64,000 nt of DNA from Vanrija pseudolonga (lineage: Eukaryota > Basidiomycota > Tremellomycetes > Trichosporonales > Trichosporonaceae): assembly GCF_020906515.1 (NCBI RefSeq), contig NC_085855.1, positions 1,860,001-1,924,000 of the forward strand, read 5' to 3'. Position numbers and translations under genes: made by a program. Within the stretch, counting starts at the first letter, position 1, and each line of letters starts with the position of its first letter. Shown here one piece after another: positions 22,236-33,089 of the stretch. Below the pieces are notes generated by a model that was not told the origin of the DNA, did no database searches, and worked only from the letters and a program-made list of their open reading frames with translations.

Positions 22236-23902
22236 ATGCCCGGTCTTACCACTGCTCAGGTGAGCTAGTGCTGGTCATGATGAAGCTGACATCAGGTTAA
22301 CGAGCTCTCTGCGACGAATGTGTAAGTCGGCGAGCTTGACGGACTCGGCTGTGGGTGGGGGTCGGGCGAGGTGACATGACCACTGGTGGGCTGGCCTTTG
22401 CGGTGTGCTCGACAGCATCACTGCCGAGGAGTACAGCCTCGCTTGGCACGCAGCTGTCGCCTCGCCCGCTGCCCGGCCCGGCTTGCAGCCTCTCCCCGAC
22501 AGCCACGGCACAAGCTAACCCCCCAGCGTCATCCACCCCCTCGTCCTCCTCTCGGTCGTCGACCACGCCTCGCGCGTCCAGCTGAGCAGCAAGAAGCGCG
22601 TTCTCGGCGTGCTGCTGGGCCAGGATGACGGCACGACCATCAATGTTGCCAACTCGTGGGTGTTGACTGGCTGGGGCATCGACGAGATGTTGCTGACGCT
22701 GTTGCTCGCTTCTTTGCTCCTCGGCTCCTCTTCGTCCGCTCTCCCACACTCGATGATCGACTCTAACGCTCTGCGTCGCTTGTGTTGTGCTACTCGGCTC
22801 TTGCTGCGGCTGCGGCTGCGACTTTGACTACATCCTGCCTGCCTCGACTTGCCATTGCACCACGCGACCTCTGCGGCCTCTGTGACCTCTTCCTCCTCCC
22901 ACGGCCCACTCAACACCTTCCACCTCCAGCTTCGCCGTCCCCTTCGAGGAGGACGAGAAGGACCCAAAAACCTTCTTCCTTGACCTCGACTACGTCGAGG
23001 AGATGTGGCGCATGTTCCGCAAGGTCAACGGTGGGTGGCTTGCCTAACCCTCGGGACCCAGCCGCACCGCTAACCCCCGCAGCCAAGGAGCGCCCAATAG
23101 GCTTCTACCACACTGGCCCGCGCCTGCGCTCGTCGGACCTCGAGATCACCGAGCTGTTCAAGCGCTTCTGCCCCCGGCCAGTCATGGTGATTGTCGACGT
23201 GCGCGCGCACGGCGGCCGCGGCGACACGGGTATCCCTACCGACGCGTACTTTGCCGTAGAGGAGATCCGGGACGACGGCACGGCGACGCAGCGGACGTTC
23301 ACGCACGTTCCGACGACGATTGAGGCCGAGGAGGCTGAGGAGATTGGTGTCGAGCACCTCTTGCGCGACATCTCGTCCACCAACGCCGCGGCATCGAGCT
23401 CGCTCCTCACCACCCAGTCGCTGTCGAACCGCGTGTCGTCGCAGCTCGAGTCCCTACGCGGTCTGCACGCGCGTCTCGTTGAGATCTCAGAGTACCTCAA
23501 CGACGTGCGCAAGAACAAGTTGCCCGTCAACCACCAGATCGTGTACCAGGTTCAGGAGATTGTCGGTCTGCTGCCCCAGCTTGCAGGCGACGTCGAGCTC
23601 GGCAAGGCCTTCCGCGTGCAGGTCAACGACCAGAACGTACTCGTGTACCTTGGTCTTATCATCCGCACCGTGCTGGCTCTCCACAACCTGAGTGAGTGTT
23701 GCGCGGCTGACTCAAATATGGTAGTGACAGCCCCACTAACCCTCCCCCAGTCGACAACCGTATCGCCAATGTCCAGCAGGAGATTGACGACTCCAAGTCG
23801 CCAGAGCAGAAGAAGGCCGAGGCGGCTGCCGAGGCTGCTGGCATCAAGGCCGAGGATGTCAAGCGCGCCGAGAAGGAGAATGCCGAGGAGAAGAAGAAGT
23901 AG
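22236..23902 (+). CDS. RPN8: 26S proteasome lid subunit Rpn8 (PSMD7)
   Basis: Exons 22236-22259, 22296-22321, 22527-22655, 22930-23030, 23083-23691 and 23751-23902 give 346 residues. The MPN domain begins with [17 protein letters not shown], followed by [13 protein letters not shown] and [10 protein letters not shown]. The region matching the metalloprotease site reads [13 protein letters not shown], lacking the second histidine of JAMM, as known for the inactive Rpn8 partner of Rpn11. The C-terminal helical half ([35 protein letters not shown]) is the lid-bundle part, ending in a Lys/Glu-rich tail. Introns 3 (205 nt) and 4 (274 nt) are longer than usual here. Rpt1 of the same particle lies at the right edge of the window. 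Confidence 0.93.
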
Positions 23903-24695
23903 AGAGTGCCCTGCCGCCATACAAGGGGGGCTCATGTACACTATGCACGACATGTTCCTTTATCTTTCTTATCAAACGGCTCCAACCCCCGAGTCGTCAA
24001 ACTATTTCGAACAATGTTGCACTAGCCAGTCATATGCTTGGAGTCGTTGGTCATCTGGTCGAGCAGTCGTGGGTCATGTGGCCAGGCGTCGAGTCGTGGG
24101 TGGGCGGAGTGGTGGCGTGAGTGGCGAGGGCGCCCCCGCCCATGACGTTTTGGCGTTCCTGGGGCAGCAGCAGCTGCCTGTGGTGTCTTGGAAAATGATG
24201 TCGCTAGTCTGCGCGCTTGGCGCGGCACACCTGGGTGCATCATTCCATTCACTGGCAGCTGCTGCCAGCACTGGCCGCAGCCCACCCATTGCCCATGTCT
24301 TGCATCCCCACTGATGGCGCCGGCTGCCAGACTAAGCGGCATGCACACATGCACACACCGTGATACCCGATCGTAGCGGGGCACGCAGCAACTTAAAGGG
24401 CAGGCGAGCAGGTGGCACTGGCCGGGGGCGCGACCCACCCACAAAAGCACTCATATAATCATCGCATCATCCTGCGTCGTCGCCGCCCATCAATCACCAC
24501 CCAGCATCCAGGCCAGACCAGCACAATCGCCCATCGTTCATCGCCAGGCCCGCGTCACCCACTCTGAAAAGCAAGGTACTACTACCCCGCCCGCCCAGTC
24601 AGACTATAACTGGACCCACCACCGCCAAAGTCATTGGAATCAACCCGGCCACCCGCACCACTAGCACCCCACCACCACCACCACCACACCACACC
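23903..24695. other. intergenic between RPN8 and small mitochondrial gene
   Basis: No gene is recognised. A short CAC repeat (about 24669-24687) precedes the downstream ATG. Confidence 0.4.
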
Positions 24696-25098
24696 ATGCT
24701 CACCCGCCTCGCCCCCCGCCTCATCGCCCGCACCACTCTCCCCGCGACCCGCGCCATCTCGGCCGACGCGCTCGCGCACACGGCGCCCAAGGACACCGAG
24801 GGCCCCCTCTTCACCGGCAAGAAGGAGAAGAAGGCCGAGGCCAAGCGCAACGACACGGGCGACTACAAGCCCAAGGTCACCAAGGGGGTGCGCTCCAAGC
24901 TCGCCACTGGGTCGTCGGGCAAGGGGTTCGACGAGCTCAAGAAGCGGCACGATGTGAGTGGGCGTGGGCGTGTGGGAGATGCGAGTGCTGCGTCAGCGGC
25001 GGCGCTCGCGCCCGAGGCTGTAGCTACCACCTCCACCCACCCTCTCACCCTTGGGCTCCGCCTCGTAAGCTGACACACCACAGGAGGGCAAGGACTAG
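24696..25098 (+). CDS. small predicted mitochondrial protein (unknown)
   Basis: Exons 24696-24953 and 25084-25098 give 90 residues. The first ~25 residues are Arg/Ala/Thr-rich with no acidic residue before the DALAH stretch, as in a mitochondrial presequence. The rest is strongly charged and hydrophilic, with a Lys-rich KKEKKAEAKRND, then GVRSKLATGSSGKGFDELKK, and it ends HDEGKD after splicing. The family was not recognised; no membrane segment and no cysteine. The second exon is only four codons plus stop, so the C-terminus depends on one small join. The start is supported by the A-rich CACC context before the ATG. Confidence 0.6.
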
Positions 25099-25401
25099 GC
25101 GCTCACGCCCACCACCTAGGGCGCGCCGTGTCGACAGCCACCGGCGCACACCGCACACGTAACCTGTCAAACCAAACCCAACAAGCCCGCCGCGAGACCG
25201 AGGAAGAAGCGAGCAGACGAGAGAAGCAGACAAAGGAAGAAGCAAGGACCAGAAGACAATGTGAAAAGGCCGCGCGGTGCGCGCCAGGCTCGCGGAGGCG
25301 GCGCCGAGCGGAGCAGTCGAGTCGAACCAAGCCAAGTTGTATGCCATGCAGATGTTATGTGTCGTAGCGCTGCCTTGCTGCTCGCTACGCTCGCTCTAGT
25401 C
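25099..25401. other. convergent spacer
   Basis: Tail-to-tail spacer between the 90-residue mitochondrial gene and the TMEM242-like gene. Nothing else is seen. Confidence 0.4.
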
Positions 25402-26211
25402 CTACTCGTCGATCCCCTCGCCCAGACTGATGACCCAGTCGCGCAGCCGCTCCTCGTCGAGCTCGCCGTGCTGGTCGATCACGCTGGGCCCGGACACGCT
25501 CTTGTCCGCCTCGGGGTCGACGCGGCGGACCGAGGAGACAAAGTCGGGGTAGGTCGTCTCGACGTTTTGCCGCATCTTGGCCGAGAACTCGTCCATCTGG
25601 GCATGGCGTGTCAGCGACATTGTGTCGGAGGTACGGCGCCGCGCTGAGCCGAGCCGAGCCTGTCTCGTGGCCCAGCCTACTCACACTCCCGACGTCCATG
25701 TACTTTGCCGCGCCCCACGCGCCGAGCCCCGCCGTGCCGAACACCAGCGCGGTGGCGGCCGCGAGCGCCTGCAGCCCGAACCATGGAGACACATGCTCGA
25801 CGGGCTTGCCCCACTCCTCGTCTTCCTCCTTCGCCTTGTGCTCACGCGCAGCGGCCAGCGCGTCGCGGAAACCCAGCGCGGCGGCGTTGGCCGGGGCCGC
25901 TGGTGTCGCTGGGAGGGCGGCAGCGCGCGACGCGCTCGCCTTGGCGGCCTGCGCGACCTGCTCCGCTTGCAACTTGGCCGCTTGCCGCACGAATGGGATG
26001 ATCATGGCTGTCAGGCCGAGCGTGAGCGCGAACTGGGGGCGGGTGTCAGCTTGCTCTGGAGGAGAAGAAGTAAGCTCACCGCAGCGCCGGAGACGTAGAC
26101 GGCGACTTTGGGGTTCGGGCGGTGCGGCTTCGGCGGCTGGCTTGACGAGCCGGCGTCGGCCCCGGCATCGGGCACAGCTGGCGGCGCTGCTGCTGCTGGC
26201 GGCGTCGACAT
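25402..26211 (-). CDS. TMEM242-like mitochondrial membrane protein
   Basis: Exons 26211-26080, 26032-25685 and 25596-25402 give 224 residues. Two hydrophobic segments are visible, about 38-58 (around FALTLGLTAMIIPFV) and 131-152 (around AAATALVFGTAGLGAWG). The second is followed by KYMDVGSMDEFSAKMR, which resembles the diagnostic stretch after TM2 in animal TMEM242 (DUF1358). In animals that protein is an inner-membrane assembly factor for the ATP synthase c-ring and complex I. The assignment rests on this local resemblance and the two-helix layout. The Ala-rich loop between helices is longer than in animals. Starts 173 bp from the divergent UTP22 gene. Confidence 0.6.
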
Positions 26212-26384
26212 TTTGTGACTGATGTTGTTTTGCACGTTGTAAAAGTCGGAACTGGCTCGATGTCGCCGTTGTCTCATCTCAGGAAAAATGCGGGGCCACT
26301 TTGAAATTTCAGTGACTGCCGCCTTTTGGCTGCAGCAGCAACCATCAAGTTCGACCACAACATTGCTCTCTACATCGCACCACC
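26212..26384. promoter_or_regulatory. shared divergent promoter, TMEM242-like / UTP22
   Basis: Only 173 bp separate the two start codons, so both core promoters and leaders must lie here. No TATA box was seen. Confidence 0.5.
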
Positions 26385-29300
26385 ATGGCCGTCAAGCGCA
26401 AAAGCTTGGGGCAGGATGCCAAGGTCAAGAAGGTGGGTATGGTGTTTGACAACTGTGATACCCACGCTCACGCCCCAGGCCAAGACTGCGCCGGCCGAGC
26501 TCGACACGGACGACGAGATTGAGCAGTACGCCGCGCAGAGCACGCTCGTGGATCCCATGATCGACGTGCAAGCCAGCGACGACGATGACGACGAAGAAGA
26601 CGCCGAGATGCTGTCTGATAATGAGGACGAGGATGACGGCGTCGAGGAGTTCACCGGCTTCGACGCGGAGGAGGAAGAGCCCGCCCCAACAGCAGGCCCA
26701 TCGCGCACCAAGAGCCTGTACAAGGCGCCGACGCTCGCCGAGCTCGACGAGCTGCGCGCAGCCGAGGCATCAGGCGGCAACACGTTCTCGCTGCAGCTCG
26801 ACGCGCTGCTGTCGTCGACGCTGCTGCCGTCCACGCCGAGCGCGCAGCTCAAGGGCCTCCTCGGCGCCGTCCACGACCTGGTGCACGCGCTCCCTAGCCT
26901 GACGCCGCTTTCGCCGCCCAAGGCGGTCGCGCGCCTCGCGAAGGGCAGCAGTAAAGGCAAGGCCGAGGCCGTGCCCTTCCCCCCTGGCGTGGAGCTCGAC
27001 CTCGCCGAGGTCCAGTGGAAGCTCGGCTTCGAGCCCCCCGCCGAGGTGTTCGTCGGCGGCTCGTGGGCCGTGTGCGGAGGCTACAAGAAGGGCAAGGGCG
27101 AGGCTGGAGGTGTGGACGTCGTGGTGGTCATGCCGGAGGTGGGTTACGCGGTTATTGAGCAACAGCTAACCCCCAGGCCATGTTCTCGGCAAAGGACCGC
27201 ACAGCGTTCCGCTACTTCCACAAGCGCGCGCACTACCTCGCGGTGATCTACGCCGCACTGCGCAAGGCCGCGGCCGACGCCAGCTCGCCCCTCCACGGCG
27301 TTGACCTGGCCTGGGAGGACGCCGACGCGCGCCGCCCCGTCATCGCCATCAGTGCCGGTAAGGCGCATGGCCTGAAGCACAAGACGGTGGTGCGCGTTCA
27401 CGCCGCCATCCCCGCCGACACGTTCCCCCTTGCGCAGCTGTACCCGTCCAAGAGCCTGATTCGGTCCGGCGAGGGCGACGACGAGGCGTCCCCGCAGACT
27501 TCGGCCTCCATCATCCGGGATACGCTGCACAAGCAGCACCTGATCCACCTGCACCGTCTCGCCACGGCCCTGGGAGCGGAAGACCGCGTCGCGGACAAGT
27601 TCCTCGCCCTGTGGCGCATCTGGGCCGCGCGCCGCGGTCTGTCTCCTGCCGCCTCGAGCGGGTCGTTCGCAGCCATGATCCTCGGCTGGGTGGTCGACGG
27701 CGCCGAGATCGGCGGCAAGGGCGGCGAGCGCGCCGCGACGAAGCGTACCCGTGGGCTTGGCAAGGGACTCGGCGCGTGGGGCGCCCTCCGTGCCGCTTGG
27801 GAGCTGCTCGCGCACACCGACTTTGAGAAGACGCCTGTCTTCCTCACGGGCGCCGAGAGCGACGCGCGCGTGCCCAAGGCCGAGTGGGTCGCGTCGTACC
27901 GCGACGTCCTGGTAGACCCGACTGGCACCCTCAACCTCTTCGGCAGCTGGGAGAAGGGCGATGTCGAGCTGGTGAGTTATGCGTGTGAGGGGCACTGCTA
28001 ACGTTCAGCTGAGGTACTTTGCCCGCGAGACGCTCGCCATGCTGGAGGACTCGAGCGTCGACCACTTTGCCGACGTCTTCCTCGCGGACCACACGCTCGG
28101 CCCGGCGACATTTGACGAGTACTTGATGTGAGTGTGTTGATGGGGATTTCGCTGACGCGGTAGTATCGATGCCTCCAATGTTGAAGATGACGCCGACGCC
28201 GTCGCCACGGCCGAGTTCCCTTCGGCAATCGAGCGCCACGCCCGCCTTGCCGCCGACGTCGTGAGGCGCGGCTTGACCGACCGCGCAAAGCTCGTGCACT
28301 CGCAGGTGCTCTCCGACTCGACGTTTGCCGTCGGGCTGTTGCTCAACGCTGCCGCCGCGACCCGCGTGCTCTACATGGGGCCCTCGTCTACCGACGAGGC
28401 CGCCGGCGCCGCCTTCCGCCAGCTCTGGGGCGAGAAGGCCGAGCTTCGCCGCTTCAAGGACGGCTCGATCGCCGAGTCGGTCGTCTGGACCCCCTCGCGG
28501 CCCGAGGAAGCAGCCCTCATCCCCTCCCAGGCGGCGAGCTGGCTCATCACGCGCCACGTGGGCGAGGACGTTGACATCAACTCCATCTCCAGCGGCGCCG
28601 AGTGGCTCTCGATCCTCCAGACCCCCGCGTCGGCGCGCGAGGCGGTCAACACCCCCGGCGCGGAGAAGCTCGGCTTCAGGCCGGTCATGGACGGCTACGA
28701 CTCGCTGTACAAGCTGCTCAAGGACGTCGACTCGGAGCTGCCCCTCGCGGTTCTGCACGTCGCACCAGCGTCCGAAATGCTGCGCTACGCCGCGACTTTC
28801 ATCCCTCACCCGGTCGACGTGGCGCGTGCGAGATCCGCCGCCTCGTCCATCAGCTACTTCCCCGTCGCGGAGGTGGTGATGCAGTTCGAGTCGTCGCCCC
28901 GCTGGCCTGACGACCTCGCCGCGATCCAGAAGCTCAAGCTCGCGCTGCTGGAGAAGCTTGCTCGCGTGGTGCAGACTCGCATGCGTGGGGTCAAGGTCAA
29001 CATTGCCCTCGACGCCAACGCCAGCGCTATCGACGATGCTGCGGCTCTCGAAGTCCTCCTCCCGCAGGGCGTTGCCTTCCGCGTCCGCGTTCACCACGAG
29101 CGCGAGAAGAAGCTGCTTGAGCAGGCACTCGAGCCGCCACTCCCCGGTGTGCCACGGAACCTGCCACCCCCTCCGCGCAAGCTCGTCGTGCCGGCACTGG
29201 CGAAGCACGTCCGTCGGTTCCAGCACCTGCCTACGCACCACTCTGCCCTGGCACCGCTCCACCACCGCTTCCCGACGTTCTCGACCGCCGTGCGCCTGCT

Positions 29301-30186
29301 CAAGCGCTGGGCAGCGGCCCACATGCTCTCGTCGCACCTCCAGCCGGAGGCGCTGGAGCTCCTCGTGGCTCACACCTTCCTGGAGCCCGGCGCGCTCGCG
29401 CCCCCGTCGTCCGCCACCGCCGCGTTCCTCCGCACACTGCGCTTCATCGCGAGCTGGGACTGGCGCCAGCAGCCAGTCTTCATCCCGCTGGCGGCTGTCA
29501 CGCGCGATGCGGCGAGTGCGTCTGGCCGGCCGCGCTTCGCATCTGATCTCCGTGCTGCCGCCCTTGCTGCGTTTGAGAAGCGCCGCAGTGGAGAGGCCGA
29601 GGTGGTCTCTGACGCTTGGGTGCTCGTTACCGAGGCCGACGAGACGGGCACACGCTGGACAGCCGGCATCGGTCCCGTGATCGCTGGCCGCGTCGCCGCG
29701 CTCGCTTCCGCATCTTTGGGACTTGTGTCAAGCGGCACCGCTGCAGGCGAGCTCAACGTCGAGGGCCTCTTCCACACCCCTCTGCAGCACTACGACGCCG
29801 TGTTCCATCTGTACCCCGGCACGCGCGCCGCCGAGGCCGTGCAGCCCGACGAATCGCTCTGGGTCGGGCGGGGCGCGTTCCGCAACCTCGGGCTCGAGGG
29901 GACGCCATTGCGGCTGTCGTTTGACCCTGTCTCGCTGCTCGTGCGCCAGATCAAGGACTCGTACGGCGACGCGCTGCTCGTCTTCCAGGACGTGCACGGC
30001 GGCCGCGCTCTCGGCCTGCTGTGGAACCCTGCCAAGAGCCAGCCGCGCGCGTTCAAGCCCTTCCTGGGATACAACTCGGCGCCGACCAAGGGCAAGGCTG
30101 CGCTGGTCGAGCTCAACCGCGACGCGGTCGTCGCTGAGATTACGCGGCTGGGCCAGGGGATCATTGAGCGGGTTGAGCGGAGGTAG
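26385..30186 (+). CDS. UTP22: U3 snoRNP protein UTP22 / NRAP (NOL6)
   Basis: Exons 26385-26432, 26479-27138, 27177-27971, 28009-28127 and 28164-30186 give 1214 residues. The N-terminus has a basic motif and a long acidic stretch; the Nrap repeats follow from about residue 150. Typical NRAP blocks include WKLGFEPPAEVFVGGSW, RAHYLAVIYAAL, the FRQLWGEKAELRRFKDG segment of the nucleotidyltransferase-like fold, and late DYLLVFQD-type sequence (DALLVFQDVHGGRALGLLW). The protein belongs to the UTP-C module of the small-subunit processome and acts in 18S rRNA processing in the nucleolus. Length agrees with the family (about 1,150-1,240). The poly-acid region and all exon joins are in frame. Confidence 0.92.
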
Positions 30187-30333
30187 GCGCGAGCGACGAG
30201 CGAGGGAGTAGACACATTTTCTATTAGACATGCAATGCATTATTAGGCCAAGATGCTCGAGTTGATATTGATAGTGTACACAGATGTTGAAATGCGCAGC
30301 TACAGATAATGTTGAATGTTCTTTCTCCGCTCC

Positions 30334-32072
30334 TTACACCCAGGGCGTGCCCAGCTGCCGCCTGCGCCAGATGGTACACAGCATGATGCTAATGCCACCG
30401 AGCACACATACCGAGCCGCCGAACATGCTTGCGCCGAGGTACGTCGGGTTCTTGTCGATCAATGCCGCAGAAATCGGCGTGCCGACGAGCCAGAAGAAGG
30501 ACGACATGAAGAAACACATGCCGAGGTACAGGCCGCTCTGGTTGGTCTGGGGCGCGAAGCTCGCCGCGCCGGGGTTGATCGCGGCGGCGTACCCGCCTGC
30601 GATGATCCCATACACTGCGTCGTAGGTCATGATGCCTGCCGTGCTCTTCGCGAGCGTCCAGAGCAGCTGGAGCACGCCGGTGCCGATGGCGAACACGCCG
30701 AGGATGTTGATCGGGCCGACCTTCTGCGCGGCAATCAAGGGGATGATGCGCCCGATGATGCTGACGCCGTTGTTGATTGCCGGGGCGTAGGAAGCCGTCT
30801 CGAACGGCACGCCCATGTGCACTGCGTAGGTCACGCCAAAGGTGAGCGGGTTGAAGAGCGTGAGCGAGACGAGGCACACGCCGGCGACGTAGAGGCAGTA
30901 GGCCCTGTTTTGGACTGGGCGGGCGACCGTCAGCGAGTGTACTCTGCGGCGGGTGCGATGAAGGGGACGCGGACGACTTACACACGCTGAAGCTCAGCAC
31001 GGCGATCTTCTTGCGCGGCGGCACGGTCGTGGACAGGGTGAAGAAGATGACGACGAAGAAGCCGAGGACGGTGAAGCCGACTGGGGTGTGAGGTTAGCCA
31101 CATGTCATCCGGCACTGTCTGGCTCCGCAGCATGCTGCTCGGACTCACGAATCCGCATGGCCCACGCAAAGCCGTACCGCGGTAGCAGGTGGTTCAGCAT
31201 CGCAGGGAAGAAGATGCCCGCGACGGCGCTTCCGCTCGCCTGGGTCCCGTACGCGAGGATCCGGAAGCGCGTGTTCGCAAAGTGGTGGGAGAGCGTCGCG
31301 ACCGAGGGCGCGAAGACGAGGCCCATCGCGAGGCCGACGCCGAACCCGTGGCTCAGCAGGAGCTGGTAGTACTGCGTCGAGAGGGACGCCATCATCAGAC
31401 AGAAAACGTAGAGGAAGCCCGAGATCAGGATCAGGTGCCGCAGGTAGCCTGCGTCGAAGAGCGGGCCGGAGACGCAGCCGAACATCGGGCAGAAGGCGAA
31501 CTGGATCGCCCCGATCCACGAGATCGTGCTCCCTGAGACGTGGGAGAGCTCGTTCTTCGAGTAGTACTGCTGGAACGTGGCGAACTGCGGGCCGGGCGTC
31601 AGCGAGGCGGCACGAGCCTTGTGCCGCAAGCACAACTTACAGACTGCGTCATGCCAACTGGTAATGTCAGCACAGCTCTTGCCCATCGGTGGTGCCACTC
31701 ACAACAAAGCATGTTGGCCAAGATGGCGCCAACGAGGTTCAACCATCCCTTGAGCTTGACCTTCTCATACACGACCTTTGCGGCCGGCTCCTCGACTGCC
31801 GTGCTGGCCGAGTTGGACTCCTTGAGCTCCGTCTTCGCGCTCTCGGGGTCAGGCTCGCGCCGGCTCTTGTCGGCGACGGCGACTCCGTGGCCGTCGTCCT
31901 CCTCGTCGACTTCGTCCAGGTCGCCGCCGGGGTACGGCGCGAGCGGGTCCTGCCCGTCAAACTCGGTGGTCGTGCTCGCGCGCGACTTGGAGCGCTGGAG
32001 TGCCTTCTCGTCCGGGTAGAGCGGGCGCGAGGGCGCGCGCGTGAGGGCGTTGGTGGTTGGGGCTTTGGACAT
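30334..32072 (-). CDS. MFS monocarboxylate/riboflavin-type transporter (MCH family)
   Basis: Exons 32072-31703, 31657-31641, 31584-31149, 31080-30982 and 30914-30334 give 500 residues. A cytosolic Ser/acidic N-terminus of about 105 residues is followed by the 12-helix MFS fold. The family signature after TM1 reads FGMTQSFATFQQYYSKNEL, created by splicing a 17-nt microexon; then SGSTISWIGAIQFAF, and GTQASGSAVAGIFFP in TM4-5. This pattern fits fungal MCH proteins, of which Mch5 imports riboflavin; true substrates of most members are unknown. The large charged N-terminal tail is probably regulatory. It lies tail to tail with UTP22, and the Zn2Cys6 gene upstream is on the same strand; a regulatory link between the two is only a guess. 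Confidence 0.85.
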
Positions 32073-33089
32073 GGCGAGGCGTGAGGGGGAGTGGTGCGGG
32101 AGGGAGGAGGTCGGCTTGCCGAGATGGTCGTACTGAGTTCGCCCTCGATATCCGTGTCGTGTTCAAGAAGTCAATGTTCAGCAAAGTAAGAGTCAAAAGT
32201 AGCAGTAGTAGTAGATCAACGCGTCCGTTCCCATCGTCTGGCCGCCGCTGTGGTTTTATGAAAACATTGCGCTGTCGCTCGCTCGGTAACAGGGCGGACA
32301 ATGTCCACCACCGGGCCGACCCACTCGGATCGGTCGCTTGGCGGCCGGAGTGGTCGAGTCAGTCGGGAGTGGAGTGGAGGGAGGTGTTGCGCGCTTGTCG
32401 GGTCGGCCATGTGCGCGCAGCCCTGACTGATTCCAGTCACGGATCAGTGGAGCGGTGGACGTGAGCGGCGGGGGGTGGACGCAGCAGTGGACTGGTGAGC
32501 CAGCCTCATTGTACTACCTGGCTGGCTCGTGCGGTGGCTTGGCTCGTTACGAGGCAAGCTCATACAACGACAAAACTCGGCAGCACAACAAACCACACCA
32601 CCGCGCCACGCACACCACACGCACCATGCACAATACTACGGCCTGCTCACCTGCAGACACTCACCCGTCCATACACCTCCACCGCACGCACCCCGCGGCA
32701 ACGTTGCGAGGCCACGTTGCGATCAAAGACAGCAACGATCCGCCAAACGAGCGGAAGTGATCCGCTCTCGCGCCCAAATCGGCCTCTTTAGTGGGTCGTG
32801 AGGCGAAAATGGGCCACTTTAGTGGGTTCATCGGTGTCGGGTGGCACCCGACACGACTCGACTCACCTGGCTCTGCAACACGTGAACGCAGTCGATGCGT
32901 GTGGCGGGCGGGACGGTGCGACGCGGCATTGCGCGGATGTTGCTGCCTCGCATGTACGCGACGCATATGCTTGCCCGCCCCGAGGCATCAGTGGATGTGC
33001 GGCAGACTGCGGATGGCGTACGAGGAGCGATGCCAAGACCCCCACGCAGATTAAGACCTATACCATGGCAACTCTATGATACAACACTA
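32073..33089. other. intergenic between MCH-like transporter and Zn2Cys6 gene
   Basis: No gene is recognised. Features: a TAG/AGT trinucleotide run near 32199-32213, two copies of TTTAGTGGGT (32787-32796 and 32818-32827), and a 21-bp palindrome at 32834-32854. Confidence 0.45.
32834..32854. repeat. 21-bp perfect palindrome
   Basis: Arms GTGTCGGGTG and CACCCGACAC around a single G. It lies about 760 bp upstream of the transporter start and just after a duplicated TTTAGTGGGT element. Could be a dimeric-protein binding site. Confidence 0.55.

Noticed and set aside
22782-23082. plus-strand frame running into the RPN8 exon from upstream
   Set aside because: Covers RPN8 introns; the spliced frame reproduces Rpn8 exactly.
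27931-29373. 480-codon minus-strand open frame
   Set aside because: Antisense of UTP22, whose own frame carries clear family motifs.
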